Of a stretch of DNA of 45,623 nt, positions 12,950 through 24,738 are shown piece after piece; position 1 is the first letter of the stretch, and each line of letters opens with the position of its first letter. The position numbers and the translations under genes are program-made. Origin of the DNA: Tetrahymena elliotti 4EA (taxonomy: Eukaryota; Ciliophora; Oligohymenophorea; Hymenostomatida; Tetrahymenidae); contig JH720309.1 in assembly GCA_000231825.2 (NCBI GenBank), positions 777,647-823,269 of the forward strand, written 5' to 3'. The notes below the pieces were generated by a model, which ran no database searches, was not told the origin of the DNA, and worked only from the letters and a program-made list of their open reading frames with translations.

Positions 12950-14000
12950 TTAAATGTAGAAATATTTTTTTTAGAAATAAAAGTCATTGAAAAATTTATG
13001 ATGACAAAAATAAGATAAAAAAAGAAGTATTTTTAGATATTCTCAAAGTTATTCATAAAATAATACAAGGTCACAACAAATATGTAAAAAGGCTACACAT
13101 ATTATGAAATATGAATAAATAAATAGATTTAAAAAATTATATATCTATCTATCTATCAAAAGGTCATATTTTTTTTATTTTAATTAGATCTGAATGTGTG
13201 TGGGTATGTCTGAATAAAAGTATTTGAAAATTTAAGATGAAAAAATTAAATAAGAAAGACTCACATTTTTTGATATCATTATCTCTCTGATCATAAATAA
13301 TGCAATACACAACAAAAGTAAAAGAGAGATACAAATGAATAATATTTAAATAATTAATTATTTGAAAAATTTGATCATTAAGATAATAAATATTTTAATT
13401 GATTTTAATTAGAAATGAATATGTCAATAAAAGTATTTGAAATATTTATGATAAAAAAATTAAAATAAATTGAAGAATTTTATGAAAAAAATCATCAATT
13501 TTTTACTTGATTTAACATACCTATATGTATTTGTCTGTGAATAAAAATAGTTGGAAATTTACTATGAAAAAATTTATTGAGAAAAGATGCATGTTTTTTA
13601 TGTTTTTTGATATTCTAAAAGATTTTCATATAATACTCAAAAATGACTTCAAAAATAGTAGTGAAATATGAATAATTCTAAATAATGATACATTTTTTAC
13701 TCAGTTTATTAGATTCAGAGATTTACTATGAAAAAATAAAGAAAATATACATATGAAAAAATTAAGAAAATATACACATTTTTGATAATTTTAAAGGTTT
13801 TATTTAGTAATGCAAAATTGCTGAAAAAATAATAGTGAAATATGAATAGATAGATATTAACAAATTAAAAAAATAATGTATTCAAAATAGTGGTAAATTT
13901 TATATTTGGTTTTAATTAGATATGGATGTGTGTGTGAATAAAAGCATTTCATAAATTAATTATGAAAAAGAAAGATATTTTTTTAATAGAAATGAGGGGA
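12950..14000. repeat. Degenerate tandem repeats of roughly 200 bp
   Basis: Related segments recur near 13190-13260, 13410-13470, 13525-13700, 13710-13850 and 13910-13970. Each combines TTTAATTAGA.ATGAATGTGTG-like sequence, AATAAAAGTATTTGAAA.TTTA.GATGAAAAA and AATAGTGAAATATGAATA. Copies are diverged and spacing is irregular. Neither strand shows LRR exons or other coding sense here. Confidence 0.5.
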
Positions 14001-14341
14001 ATTGAATGCATTTTTTAATTTATTTGGATAACTAATAAAAAAAGCAATAGATGAGTTAAAGAAAAAAATTCAAATTTGAAAGAAATAATTAATTAATTAA
14101 TTAATTAAGAAAAGAGAAAGATATAATAAATTTTTAGTTAATTAAAAAGAAGAAAAGAAGATTTTAGAGAGAAAGAAGTTGATAGATAGAGATACTTGCC
14201 AAAAGATTAGTTTTTAAATCCTGAAAATGCGTATTGTGGTTTCGAATTTATCAAAGTTTTTTAACGAATGGCATTAGGTATCTCATATCAGCAGCTCTTC
14301 TAAAACAATTTATACTGAATTAACCAGTCCATTCAGTTTTC

Positions 14342-14503
14342 AATCTCTTTGAGATTGGGTATTTTCAAAAAACATCTCTTTGAATAGCAAAAAAACCAAG
14401 TTTTTTAATCCAACGTCCGAGAAGAAACTTCCTTTGAGTAATGAAGAAGTCTCTTCTTTGCTATTCAAAACAAATCTCTTTACGCTATTGTAAAAGATTT
14501 GCT
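14342..14503. other. Cluster of three strong hairpins, candidate structured RNA
   Basis: Three consecutive inverted repeats lie in a GC-raised patch (about 14200-14640). First, AATCTC/GAGATT with a 3-nt loop (14342-14356). Second, 13-bp perfect arms TTTGAATAGCAAA (14379-14391) and TTTGCTATTCAAA (14457-14469), enclosing an inner stem GAAGAAACTTC with GAAGTCTCTTC (10 of 11 pairs). Third, AAATCTCTTTAC with GTAAAAGATTT around GCTATT (14472-14503). No known RNA family (U1, U2, U6, SRP, RNase P, telomerase RNA) was recognised. A short frame (14227-14352, 41 codons) runs into the cluster. It lies about 550 bp upstream of the VOC gene and could belong to its 5' region. Confidence 0.5.
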
Positions 14504-15057
14504 TTTTCCTCTATGTAACCAATCATGCATTAACCATATATAATTAGTATTTTTTTATTAGGTGATCACCTCATTTTTAAGATAGATAGAGCAATTGAGC
14601 ATAAAGACTGATTGACTGACTGACTGATTCAATGAGAGCTATTTCATTAAAAAGAAAAAGAAAAAAGAATAAAATTTAAAAATAAAAAGATATGAAAAAA
14701 TAAGAAAATATAAACAAACAAAGAACAAGAAGCAAATAAATTAAACACAAGAAGATAAAAACCAACAGAAAACTAACTAAAAGAATGAGCATAAAAAACA
14801 CAAAGATAAAAAATAAACAGAAATAAATAAATAGATAAATTCTTAACAAATTTCATTTAATAAAAAACAGATTAAATTTAAAATTCAAAAAAGATCATTT
14901 TGATTTCAATTCAATTTTTAACAATTTTTTTGTAATTAAAAAGATTTCTATTTGATTTTATTGATAGATTGATTGATAAAGAAGCTGTTTTATATGTGAA
15001 TATTAATATATGTTTTTATTTATTTATTTGATACTTTTAATCTTTTATTTGTATAAT

Positions 15058-15766
15058 ATGTATTCCAAACAAATCACAGCCACATTTAAAAACATTGTTC
15101 TCTTTTGCAGGGACGTTGAGAAAACTGCTGGCTTTTATAGCGATGCAGTCGGTTTGAAAGTTTCCCACTAGAGTAAGCAGTTTGTTGAGTTAAAGGATTA
15201 CTCTAGTTTCAGACTTATTCTCAAGCAAATAGATGGGTAAATAAAGAAATCATCTGAATTATTTTGTCAATCCTTCTTTTTATTTGTTTTTTTGCCTGTT
15301 TGTTTGTTAGAAGATAAATAATTTGAAAATAGGGAAGCTTACAACATGAAAGGCTACAGTCCCATTTTAAACTTTGAAGTCGATGACTTTGATCACACCC
15401 TTAAAAAATTTGAAAGCTATGGAGCTGAAAAAGATGGAGAAATAGTGGAGAATGAAGATTATCAAGTAAAATTATACTAGAATATTCTCATCTTTTTATC
15501 AAAATTTTTAATAAATTAAAGATGGGATTCTTCAAATCACCTAACGGAGAGATGATCAGCATTATGAAAACTAAAACCCAAATTAACTCAGGTAATTTTA
15601 ATTTACAAATATTAACAATAATTCATTCAATTACTCTTAGATGCATATTTAATATAATTAATTTCTTTTCTACTTATTCTTTTCAATAGATGACGATGGA
15701 GAAGCTGTTGAAGAAACTAAAACTCAATAAGAAATCAAAAATATTCTCAAAAAAATACAGTTTTGA
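15058..15766 (+). CDS. Small VOC / glyoxalase-bleomycin-resistance-fold protein
   Basis: Predicted 152-residue protein with one vicinal-oxygen-chelate fold. Exons: 15058-15236, 15333-15465, 15522-15591, 15690-15766. The introns are 96, 56 and 98 nt, GT...AG, and the joined frame is continuous. The first beta-alpha unit reads FKNIVLFCRDVEKTAGFYSD then AVGLKV, the usual start of VOC domains (V.D...A..FY...LG/VGL). The second half contains ILNFEVDDFDHTLKKFESYG and ends with FFKSPNGEMISIMK, matching the typical D/SPNG..I terminal strand. A Lys/Glu-rich tail follows. The metal-binding His and Glu expected of true glyoxalase I are not clearly all present, so the catalytic role is uncertain. It may be a dioxygenase-like or ligand-binding member. 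Cytosolic; no signal peptide. Confidence 0.85.
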
Positions 15767-16930
15767 AAACAAAATACAAATACTAACTAACTAACTATCC
15801 ATAAATTATTTATATTTAAATACATTACTTATATTTATTTCTTCATATATCTCTCTATTCATCTATTTATTGATTCTTCATCAGAAATTGAGATCCTTTT
15901 CTCTAATAGGAATATGATCAGCATTATGAAAAACTAAAACTGAAACCAACCCAAATAATACTAAAATTTATTTATCCAAACATACATTTTTATCTTTTTT
16001 CTAGTAAAACAAATCTTTTTATTCATTCATTTTCTTTCAGTAATTGAGTTTATTTTATAGAATAGAAAATATTTTAGCATAATGAAAATGATCAGTCAAA
16101 TAAATAAAACAATACAAAAACTAACAAACTATCCATAAATTATTTATATTTAAATACTCTAATTATATTTATTTCTTCATATATATATCTATTCATTTAT
16201 TATTCATCAGAAATTGAGATATTTTCCTCAAATAGAAATATGATCAACATTATGAAAAGCTACAAATCAAATAAACCCAAATAATACTTTAATTTATTTA
16301 CCCAAACACACATTTTTTTTTTCTAGTTATTCATTTTTACAATATATCTATCTATTCATTCATTTTCTTTCAGAAACTGAGGTCATTTTATTTTAAATAG
16401 AAAAAAAAGAAGCATAATGAAAATCATAAGTTAAATAAATGATAGTAACTTTGAAATTAAAATACAATTAATTTATTGAATTCATCATTTTTAAAATATT
16501 TCTTTTGTTTTTCTACTCATTGATTTATTTAATAATTCACAAAAAAGAATTTTTAAAAGAAACTAAAACTTTATAAAAAACAAAAAATGTTTTGAAATAA
16601 AAAAATTTTTAATAATTGCCTTTACTTTCAGGTAGGTATTTTGATATTTAATAAAATTATTTGTTTTTTTATTTTTAAAGGTGTTGATTTATTCATTAAA
16701 GATCTTTTTCTCAAAAAGAAAGAAAATGAAAACTCATATTAATAAAGTAATTTTCCCATCAAAAATAATAATTAATTTCTTCAATATTCATATTGGAATT
16801 TTAAAATATTTTCTTGAATAAGCGATAATGAAGAAGGTATTGAAAAAGTAAAAGCTTTGGAAGAAATTAAAAACATTTCCAAAAAAATATATATTTGAAA
16901 TAGTTATAATAACATAATATCCATCTATCT
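15767..16930 (+). repeat. Decayed tandem copies of the VOC gene's last exons and 3' flank
   Basis: Sequence matching exon 3 (ATGATCAGCATTATGAAAA) recurs near 15914 and 16240, with weaker traces near 16080 and 16415. Matches to exon 4 (the ACTAAAAC... and GAAATCAAAAAT segments) recur near 16560 and 16820-16890. The 3' flank CTATCCATAAATTATTTATA occurs at 15795 and again 334 bp later at 16129. Frames are broken and splice sites lost. The picture is repeated partial duplication of the 3' half of the gene followed by decay. Confidence 0.65.
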
Positions 16931-16994
16931 TTATACTATTAAATACTTAAATATATTTATTTATTTGTTAATTGATTGAATGGTTGATTTTAGG

Positions 16995-19457
16995 TCAGAA
17001 TTTAAGATCATTTTCTGTATATTCACGAACATCGTCCATAGTTTCATCGATATTTTCTGCATTGAGTCTTTTGAGCATTTCTTCCATCTATGCTACCAAA
17101 ACTTCTTCTGAAATAGATTTATCTTTGTAGGAATCTTCTCCTGATTTAATTGATTCTAAAAATATTTAGTTTTGATAAATTATTTTATTTCAAAAAATGG
17201 ATATCGAATTACCAACTAAAGTTTCAGATTAAATCTTATCGTATTCAACAGTTTTCAAAATGAATTGATACAAAAGCATTTTAGGTTCTACAAATCTGAT
17301 AAAGTTGGGGTGAGTAATAAGAGTAGTTTAAATAAGACTGTAAATAGCGTTATTCAAGATATACCATTAAATGAGCTTTATTATTATATGTAAATTTATT
17401 CATTAAGATATTTCTAACAAAATTTTAACATTACTGAAGGCCAGTTTGATAAAAGAGGTAACCACAGAATCAATAAAATCTATCCAATACCTCTTATCTT
17501 TGATATTAAGGTATGCTTGTTTTCTGGAGTAATAAATCTCTATTATTAAAATGTAGATGTTTTATCAAATTAATCACTTTATGATAATAATTAAATTTTT
17601 TATGTATTTCTCATCATCGTTTCTTATGATTTTTATCATTTAAATCATTCATTATTAAGTTAACCATTTATCCAAAATGAATATCAATCTATATTTTCAA
17701 ACATTAATTTGTTTGTTGAAAATAATTAAAATAGATTCTCATTTATAATATCAACTAAGACACTCATTAAGACCTATAATAGTAGGGGGTGGCCAATTTT
17801 TATTGATTAGGGTATTAATTCAATCAGGTCTTATTAATAAATTATCATTTTATTGTATCTTTAAATTAAAAATCACTTCAAAAGAGAAGTGTGCTAAATG
17901 AAATAAATTTATCTTCATTGATGATATCTTATTTCGATCCATTCAATTTTTTGAATTTTCTTCAAAATTAATTTTTCCATTCAATACATTATTTCTAAGA
18001 TAATTAATTGATTCTTTAATCAAGATTTACTTAAAATTTTTAATCATTCGTTCATTCTTTAGTTAGAATCTAGCATAAAAAGATTATTTTAAAATCTAAT
18101 TTGAAATAATTCTTCAATTGTTATTGTTAGCAAGCAAATCAAGCAATTTTTTGAAATTCTTAGTTGATAAATTCATTTTTAGCAAGTATAAAATTAAACT
18201 ATTAATTTACTCTTTGGATATAATGTTATTCGCTTAATAATAGCTTATTTTTGCGAGAAAATTGATTATTCCTGAATTTAGGAAAGTATAATATGGTTTT
18301 TTGACTAGATTTGAAAGTAAATTTTAAAGGAAAGTAAATAATTTACTTATAGATTCCAATAGTAACCTGCTATAGCCAAGGCTGGAAGGATATAAAAAGG
18401 ATCAACTTGTACAAAACTCTATATTTAGAATGTTTTAAGATATGGATCAAATATGAGTAAATAAAATGAATACAGGAAGCCAAAGGAAAGAAGTATTTTT
18501 AACAGATTCTTCAACCATAGTTCTTCTTATACTCCAAACCATTGTAATGATAATAGGGATATTGACCAAATTGTAAATAAATAGTCTGAGCATCTTCAAC
18601 TTTTGTTATCTTTAAAAGATATTTAGTTCAATGAATTAGAATAATTTTTAATATTTATTAGCTAAAATTGCATTTATTTACCTTATTATTTAAAACCATG
18701 CAGTACCAATCAATTAAATTCTTTTAGCTCTTGAAACCTAGCATTAATCAGCTAATTTTTTAACTTGAATGAGGACTGGAGCAATCTTTTATTATAAAAT
18801 ATATTTTTATTTGCTTCACTAAATTCTGTCGAAAATTTATTTACAGATGCTAACTTGCTTGTTCTCTTAAATTAGACATAAATTAAAGGCATAATTGAAC
18901 TTCTGAGCAAAAAACATGCAACAGAAATAACACTCCACCTATCTTATTTAAAAAAAAAGGTTATGAAATCCTGCCTATTAATTTGATAAATTCGTAGCTG
19001 ATGAAAAATATTGCATACCATGGTAAACCTAAATCATGGAAGTAGACAAGCATATCCTTTTGATTGAATTTTATAATATTTAAATTAATATTGGTTTGAC
19101 TTTGAAATTATTTATTATTCACCTTTCCTGCCTCAACAACAGGATCAAATTTCTCTAATGGTCCAGGAAGATTAGCCATAATATCAGGATCAAAAAACAT
19201 AATTCTATCCTATTAAATTTTCAATAATATTCACTCATTTTCTAACTTATCTTCAACTATTTTACAAAAAATGGCTATGATTTTTCTAAGGCCTCAATTT
19301 TCTAATTTATATCCATACTTGGATTAATCATGCTTCCATTTCCTTATGGTGGAACCTATGAAAATTGATACATGTTGAACTTATGCAAAGATTGGCCTAC
19401 TGAATAAGGTCTAACTACTTATTTCCATATTGATTTTGCTAAAGTATTCCTAATCAT
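16995..19457 (-). CDS. OXA1: Mitochondrial Oxa1/YidC/Alb3-family membrane insertase
   Basis: Predicted 383-residue inner-membrane insertase that helps place mitochondrially made proteins in the membrane. Exons (minus): 19457-19266, 19209-19123, 19056-19019, 18938-18845, 18785-18682, 18609-18474, 18418-18347, 17539-17435, 17375-17213, 17155-16995. All nine introns are GT...AG and the sum is 1,152 nt. The N-terminus (MIRNTLAKSIWKQVVRPYS) is basic and amphipathic, like a mitochondrial presequence. Family landmarks: LGLPWWSVISVACFLLRSSI (helix 1), then KLASIAPVLIQ; YNLVNIPIIITMVWSIRRTM (helix 2); FLWLPSFVQVDPFYILPALA (helix 3); GQILLILWLPLLSNWPS joined to LIQWYILNNAIYSLIQT (helices 4 and 5). The tail is mixed to acidic rather than the strongly basic ribosome-binding tail of yeast Oxa1. 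Cox18-type identity is less likely because a long tail is present. Intron 7 is 807 nt; the others are 55-80 nt. Confidence 0.9.
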
Positions 19458-20280
19458 TATAACTCCTTTCTAAAAATTACAAATATCCCTACTTATCTTA
19501 TTAATTAATTAATATCTTTTTAATTGATCATAAAAATCTTATTATTTCTGGAATGTTTAATTACACACACAAACACAAGCGCATTCTTACAATTACCAAA
19601 TTTAATTTTTCATATCGACCTCACATCTCCTAAAAATCATTTTAATAATTGAATTCTTTAAATTTAGATATAATTTTCAGGTTTTTTACATACTTTGCAT
19701 TTCTATTAAAAGCATAACTACCTTTTAATATTTTGATTCGTACTATAAAAATGTGATTGAATTTTGTTGTTCTCAATCAATAGTTTTTTGAAAGTTAATT
19801 AAAAATTATATAAAATAATTATCTATCTACTTTTAAATGCTCTTTTGAAGGAATTAAAGGTGAAATAAAACTAAAGGAATTAGTTTTGAGTATTATCTAA
19901 TATGTGTATTAAAATAAATATAGTTAGTTTTGAGTATTTAAAAATATTATCTTAAAATCCAGGGAACTTATGAATCTAAAAATAAAAAGTATTTTTTGAA
20001 CTAAAAATACCAAGAACTAATAATTATTTTTAATTTTTTTAAAGTAATATCAGATTTTGATAATAAAATGTATGAATTTATGTAAGATTTACAACAAATC
20101 ATTTCAATATTTATAAATTCAAGTAATAATAAATAATATTCTACTTCAATTTTCATTTGAATATTTTATATTTTTGAATAGAAAGAAACCTTATTAATTT
20201 TGGTGTGCAGTTAAACAAGTCTCAATTTAACTTACCTAATCTATTCAATCAGTATCTAGCTAATAAATTAATTCAAGACA
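19458..20280. other. Intergenic, nothing supportable
   Basis: Very AT-rich sequence between the start of the Oxa1 gene and an LRR relic. It should contain the Oxa1 promoter, but no motif stands out. A (CA)-type run ACACACACAAACACA sits near 19563. Confidence 0.4.
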
Positions 20281-21150
20281 TAAAAAAATCTCTAAAATTC
20301 AAATTAAATCTGAAAGGAACAAATAAAAATTATTGAATGAGCTAGCCAAACAAAAAAAAAGCAAGCTAACCCAAATCAGTTAGTCAGTCTAGTCTGCTCA
20401 TAAATTAAAGCATTTAATTATTAATTTAAAAATAAATAACCAATATTGAAACACTACTATTACCTTAAATAAAGTCAAAGTTTAGAGCTTAGGGCATTAT
20501 GCTAAGTTAGATCAACTTTTTTAAAAATAGTAAAAATAAATATTTAATCAAGAAACATAGTTTTTTTGGCTCACTCACTCACTCACCCACTCATTCATTA
20601 ATTTTTATTTGTTATTTTCAGATTTAATTCAAATTTTTATCTTTTTTTGGTTCTTTTAAACTATTAAGTAAACCAAATAGCACAAATTAGTCAGCCAATC
20701 ATTCATATATTAAAATCTTTATTTATTCAATAAACAATCTTTTATTAATAATAATATTGAAGCACTATTTTTACTAGAGACCAAAAGTCAAAGTTTAGAG
20801 AAGAGAGTATAATGATAAGTTAGATCTTAATCCTTTTGCCAATTTCATTATGAAGAAAAAAATAGATAATTGTTCATAAATTAAGTTGTTGATTTCTAAA
20901 AAGTACATAATTAATATTAAAGACTATTTATATATGAGGTGAAAAAAAGCTAAAGTTTAGAGATAGTTTTTTTAAAGAAAAATTAATAATTTTACCTGAA
21001 ATCAATTGAAATGAATGTAAAAACTTAAGTAAGATCATAAATTAGAGCTTAATTATATTAAAAAAACTGAAGTCCATCACTAGATATCTAAAATATTTTG
21101 GTTACTCCATCAAAATTTACTTCTTTTTTAAAAATTATGATTTTATATTA
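20281..21150 (-). pseudogene. LRR gene relic with an internal inversion
   Basis: Minus-strand remains of the same exon-plus-intron unit as at 35-39 kb. An LRR exon near 20777-20850 has lost about 11 bases, so its frame is broken. A second near 20470-20525 is cut short. An exon-2-like segment near 20990-21095 keeps an AG acceptor and a CAG/GTAAAA donor, but the LRR frame inside it meets TGA. Part of the intron (about 20565-20650, with CACTCACTCACTC and TTTTATTTGTTATTTTCAG) is in the opposite orientation to the rest, which shows a local inversion. No functional product expected. Confidence 0.65.
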
Positions 21151-24100
21151 AATTGAATTTTATAATTAATTTATAAAATAGACTAGCATTTTCTAACAAA
21201 AGTTTTGCAAAATAAAAACAAATTTAATAAATCTGATTATTTGTAACTCCTCTGTGATTATATTTAAAACTGATTTTGTCCCTAACAGGGATTAAATTTT
21301 AAAATTTGAGTGAACAACAAAATTAATCTTTCTTTAACATTATTTTACAAGGAAGAAAATATTTAACTTTTTATTAGCTTCCACCTCCTCCTTTCGCATT
21401 TCTTTTTAAATTAAAAACAATTTTAATTAATAAAAGTATTAGAAAATAATAAAAAGAGTAATCGTTATTATACTTTTTGATAAAATCATACATAATAATT
21501 AAATTATGTTATCAAAATCAAACGATTACTATATGACGTAATTAATAGAAAAGGTTACTATTTTCAAGAGGTCTCTTAGCCACTTAAATTAAGTAATATT
21601 GTAAATCCAAGAATATTGAATTCCCCAAGACAAAGAAATTTTTGATGATTCTTTATTTGCTTTTTTTAAAAACCAAATTTACCATCCATGAAAAATATTA
21701 AGGAAATTAAAATGTTTGATGCAAGAAAAACCAAAGGCAATACAATATACTTTTGAATTGTATTTAAATCATTTTAAGGGATCTAATAAATTATTAAAAT
21801 TAGCAATCAAGGCCAAATAAACGAACTTAGTAATTTACACACTATTTGTTCAAACTGAATTTACTGTACAAAAATACATACCTAGAGTATCCTTTAAAAA
21901 AATATAGTTAACACTATTTTATGGTTTTGTCTAGGATTAGTTATTTTAAGTACTTCTAATATTTAAAATGTGTTAAAATTATTTCAATATATTTAAATAC
22001 TCTTATTATTCCACATTTTTAATGAGAAAAATTAAATGTGTTTTATTAAACATAATGAAATTAAATTTAAGAGATTACACCATTTAAAAGTTATACTCTA
22101 AGAATTAATTAGATAATCATTACAAAATTCAAACAAAAAAAACTTTCAATATTACAAAATCTTAGCCAAATTACTGGTAGAAATTCATTTCATAAAGATA
22201 TTTAAAAAATAAAAATATTGGGGGTGGCGAGTGGAGATCTTAAATATTATTCTATGTTAATTTATCTAGTGATAAATTATTTATATTTTTATGAATACAG
22301 CCCTCCAAAATTCATCTCTTTATTTATTTAGATCTAAAAAACTAGTGGTTTAAAGCAAAGTAAAATAAAATTCATTCAAGTAGATTTATTAATAAACCGC
22401 GTAATGATTTACAAACACCAAAATCTATTTTTTTATGAGATTAACACATATTTTAGATATAAACTTAATTAATTTGTAACAAAAACAATAATCATAATTC
22501 ATTAGTAAATAGCTAATTTATACAAAATTAGTGGGTTTCTTATTTTCTTTTGTAATCTATTTTAGAAACTAAAAGAATAGAGGCGTCAATCTTTATAATG
22601 TGCATATCCTTTCTAATCTGAGTTTAATTAACAAAGAAAGAAGATTATGAGAAACTTTAACATTCCTTGAGCAGTCAAAAAGATTAATTTTAAACATGTA
22701 AAAATCAAGTATTTAAACATTTAATTTAATTAAAATGAAACTAAATCCCTTAATTTTAATTGAATAAACGTGTAAAAAAAAATATTGTAACAAAATTGAA
22801 ATTGAACAAATAATTGAATGTATTTATTTTACACTTTATAATATTAACTAGTGAATAGTACTATTAATATTAAATAATTTAACTTTTATCATTCAATTAA
22901 ATACAAAGAAATTATCATAATTCCTTAAAGAAAGCAAATATGTATGGATAAAGCTGTTTTTTTATCGCTTATCTTTTATTTTACTTTTTTTAATAATTTC
23001 TGGCCCCTTATCTATTTACCAAACCATAAGATTTCAAGTACCAAAAATATCAAATCTTTGATTAACTGAATTTTATTTTCAGGTTAGTGTAATTATTTGT
23101 TTTCAAAAATAAATATAAAAGATTTCTTAAAAATAGTTTACATAATTATTTAGATATTTAAAAATAAATTTAAAGTAGAAATAAATATATTAATAAATGT
23201 CTAATTTTATTTTTTCATGTCTAATAAATTAGTAAAATTAGTATACTTAAATACATTTTGAGAGAGCAAAGGATGATGCTTTATTTTTACAGATATGACG
23301 CACTTTTCTAGATTTTATAAAATTTGTTCAAGAAGTCACTAATTTTATTAAGAAAGTAATATCAATAAACTTTTAGAAAGTTTTTGATGTAGAAAAGAAA
23401 AAGTGTTATTAAATATTAAAAGGTAGCCAAAAGCAATTAATTTGTTTTAAATTTGAATTAATCATATTCTTAGTAATCTATTAATTTTTTTTAATAACAT
23501 ACTTTTAAGGATAATTAATTATTTTTTCTGTGTATTTGGATTTTTTTAACGCGTTGTCTGACCAGACTACGTTAAAGAAATCCTCAAAATATTTACAAAT
23601 AATCTAAAAGAAAAAAGCAAATATTTTATTAAATATTACAAGAGAATACAAACTTTTTTAGAGATTTTCATTTGAGCATAGAATATCACTATGAATTTTA
23701 AAGGAAAATATTGTAAGCTGCTTTACTTTTGCAAGAAAAAAAATTTATAGTATTTCAGAAAAAAAATCCTTCAGTTATCAAAAGATAAACCGCTAAGAAT
23801 CATCTAAAAGTTATTTATTTAGATTGTAATTAAAATCTGATTTAATGTAGGATTAATTTATTTTATTAACACAGCTAATCCATAAGAAATTAAAAAAAAC
23901 ACCAGTGATTAATAGAGTTTGAAAAAAATAATTTGTAAGATAATTTAATTAAAACTGCTCAAAATATTTATTTCTGAAATATATTTTAGGATTTAAATCT
24001 GAAATTCGTTATTAGAGAAAACCAAACCTTAATATGCTTTAGAATATTTACTATCTACTAATTTATTAATTCCATTTCTTCAAATAAAACTTCTCTCATG

Positions 24101-24738
24101 TTTATGGTTAGTTGAAAATCTAAGTGTATTTAATTGAAAAACTTTATATTATTTTAAGAAGAAAAGAGAGCTCATCAAAGTGTTGATTTAAAAGCATACC
24201 ATAATCTCTCTTGTTTTGATCAAAAAAAAATTTTGCCTTACCCGTTTTTATTATTAAATCAATTTTTTAGTCTTAAAAGAATTTGATCTTATATTGAGAA
24301 GTTACTCACAAAGAAAATACAATTAATAATTGTGAATAATTTTTAAAATATTTACTAAATATTTAAGTTGTTTGACTCTAAATTTGGCTTTTTAAATTAA
24401 ATAACTTGATTTAAAAATTAAGTAAATGATAGATGGATCGATGGATGGATGCATTTTAAAAAGAACAAATATTTTAGATTCAAACTAATATATTTTTGTT
24501 TAGATTAAGTCATCGAATGTAAGGAGAGCTTTTTGACAAAAAGTAATTTAAAAAACTTTTAGCTATTTTACTTAATCTAATATGAGTTAATTGACAAAAT
24601 GATAATTGATGAAAAGAAAACATTATTAAATTTTGGAGTAATAAGAAAGGATCTAACTCTACTAAAAATAAATAATATTTATTTAAAAATAATTCTGAAT
24701 AATTTGTAAAAAGTAGTTTGTAAAATTATTACTAAAAC
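21151..24738. other. Long noncoding stretch
   Basis: No gene could be supported on either strand. A plus-strand frame at 23273-23908 is open for 211 codons but contains no glycine and looks like chance. The stretch holds one notable hairpin (23541-23580) and a GATG-type simple repeat near 24429-24450. Confidence 0.45.
23541..23580. other. Hairpin with GC-rich head in AT-rich DNA
   Basis: The arms TTTAACG (23545-23551) and CGTTAAA (23570-23576) pair perfectly and extend outward with a G-T wobble and further A-T pairs. Inside, GTCTG pairs with CAGAC around a 2-nt loop. The G/C in this 32-base core contrasts with its surroundings. Function unknown. Confidence 0.5.

Larger units (their letters stand above)
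8280..14200. other. Long stretch without a supportable gene
   Basis: The first hundred bases may hold the 5' exon of the LRR gene to the left. Patches at 9541-10200 and 11120-11720 have clearly more G and C than their surroundings. Several frames there are open because TGA is rare, but none has convincing protein character. Each patch is followed by an A-rich tract (about 10205-10380 and 11725-11900), as in a ciliate 5' UTR, yet no gene follows. Short repeats inside are listed separately. Confidence 0.45.

Noticed and set aside
14227..14352. 41-codon frame starting MRIVVSNLSK
   Set aside because: It ends inside the hairpin cluster, has no splice sites and no recognisable similarity; kept only as a remark.
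17755..17840. Possible transposon ends inside the Oxa1 intron
   Set aside because: Only a 7-bp inverted match (AAGACCT/AGGTCTT), too short to call an element.
23273..23908. 211-codon frame with no TGA
   Set aside because: No glycine at all and few acidic residues. With TGA as the only stop, long open frames arise by chance in this DNA.
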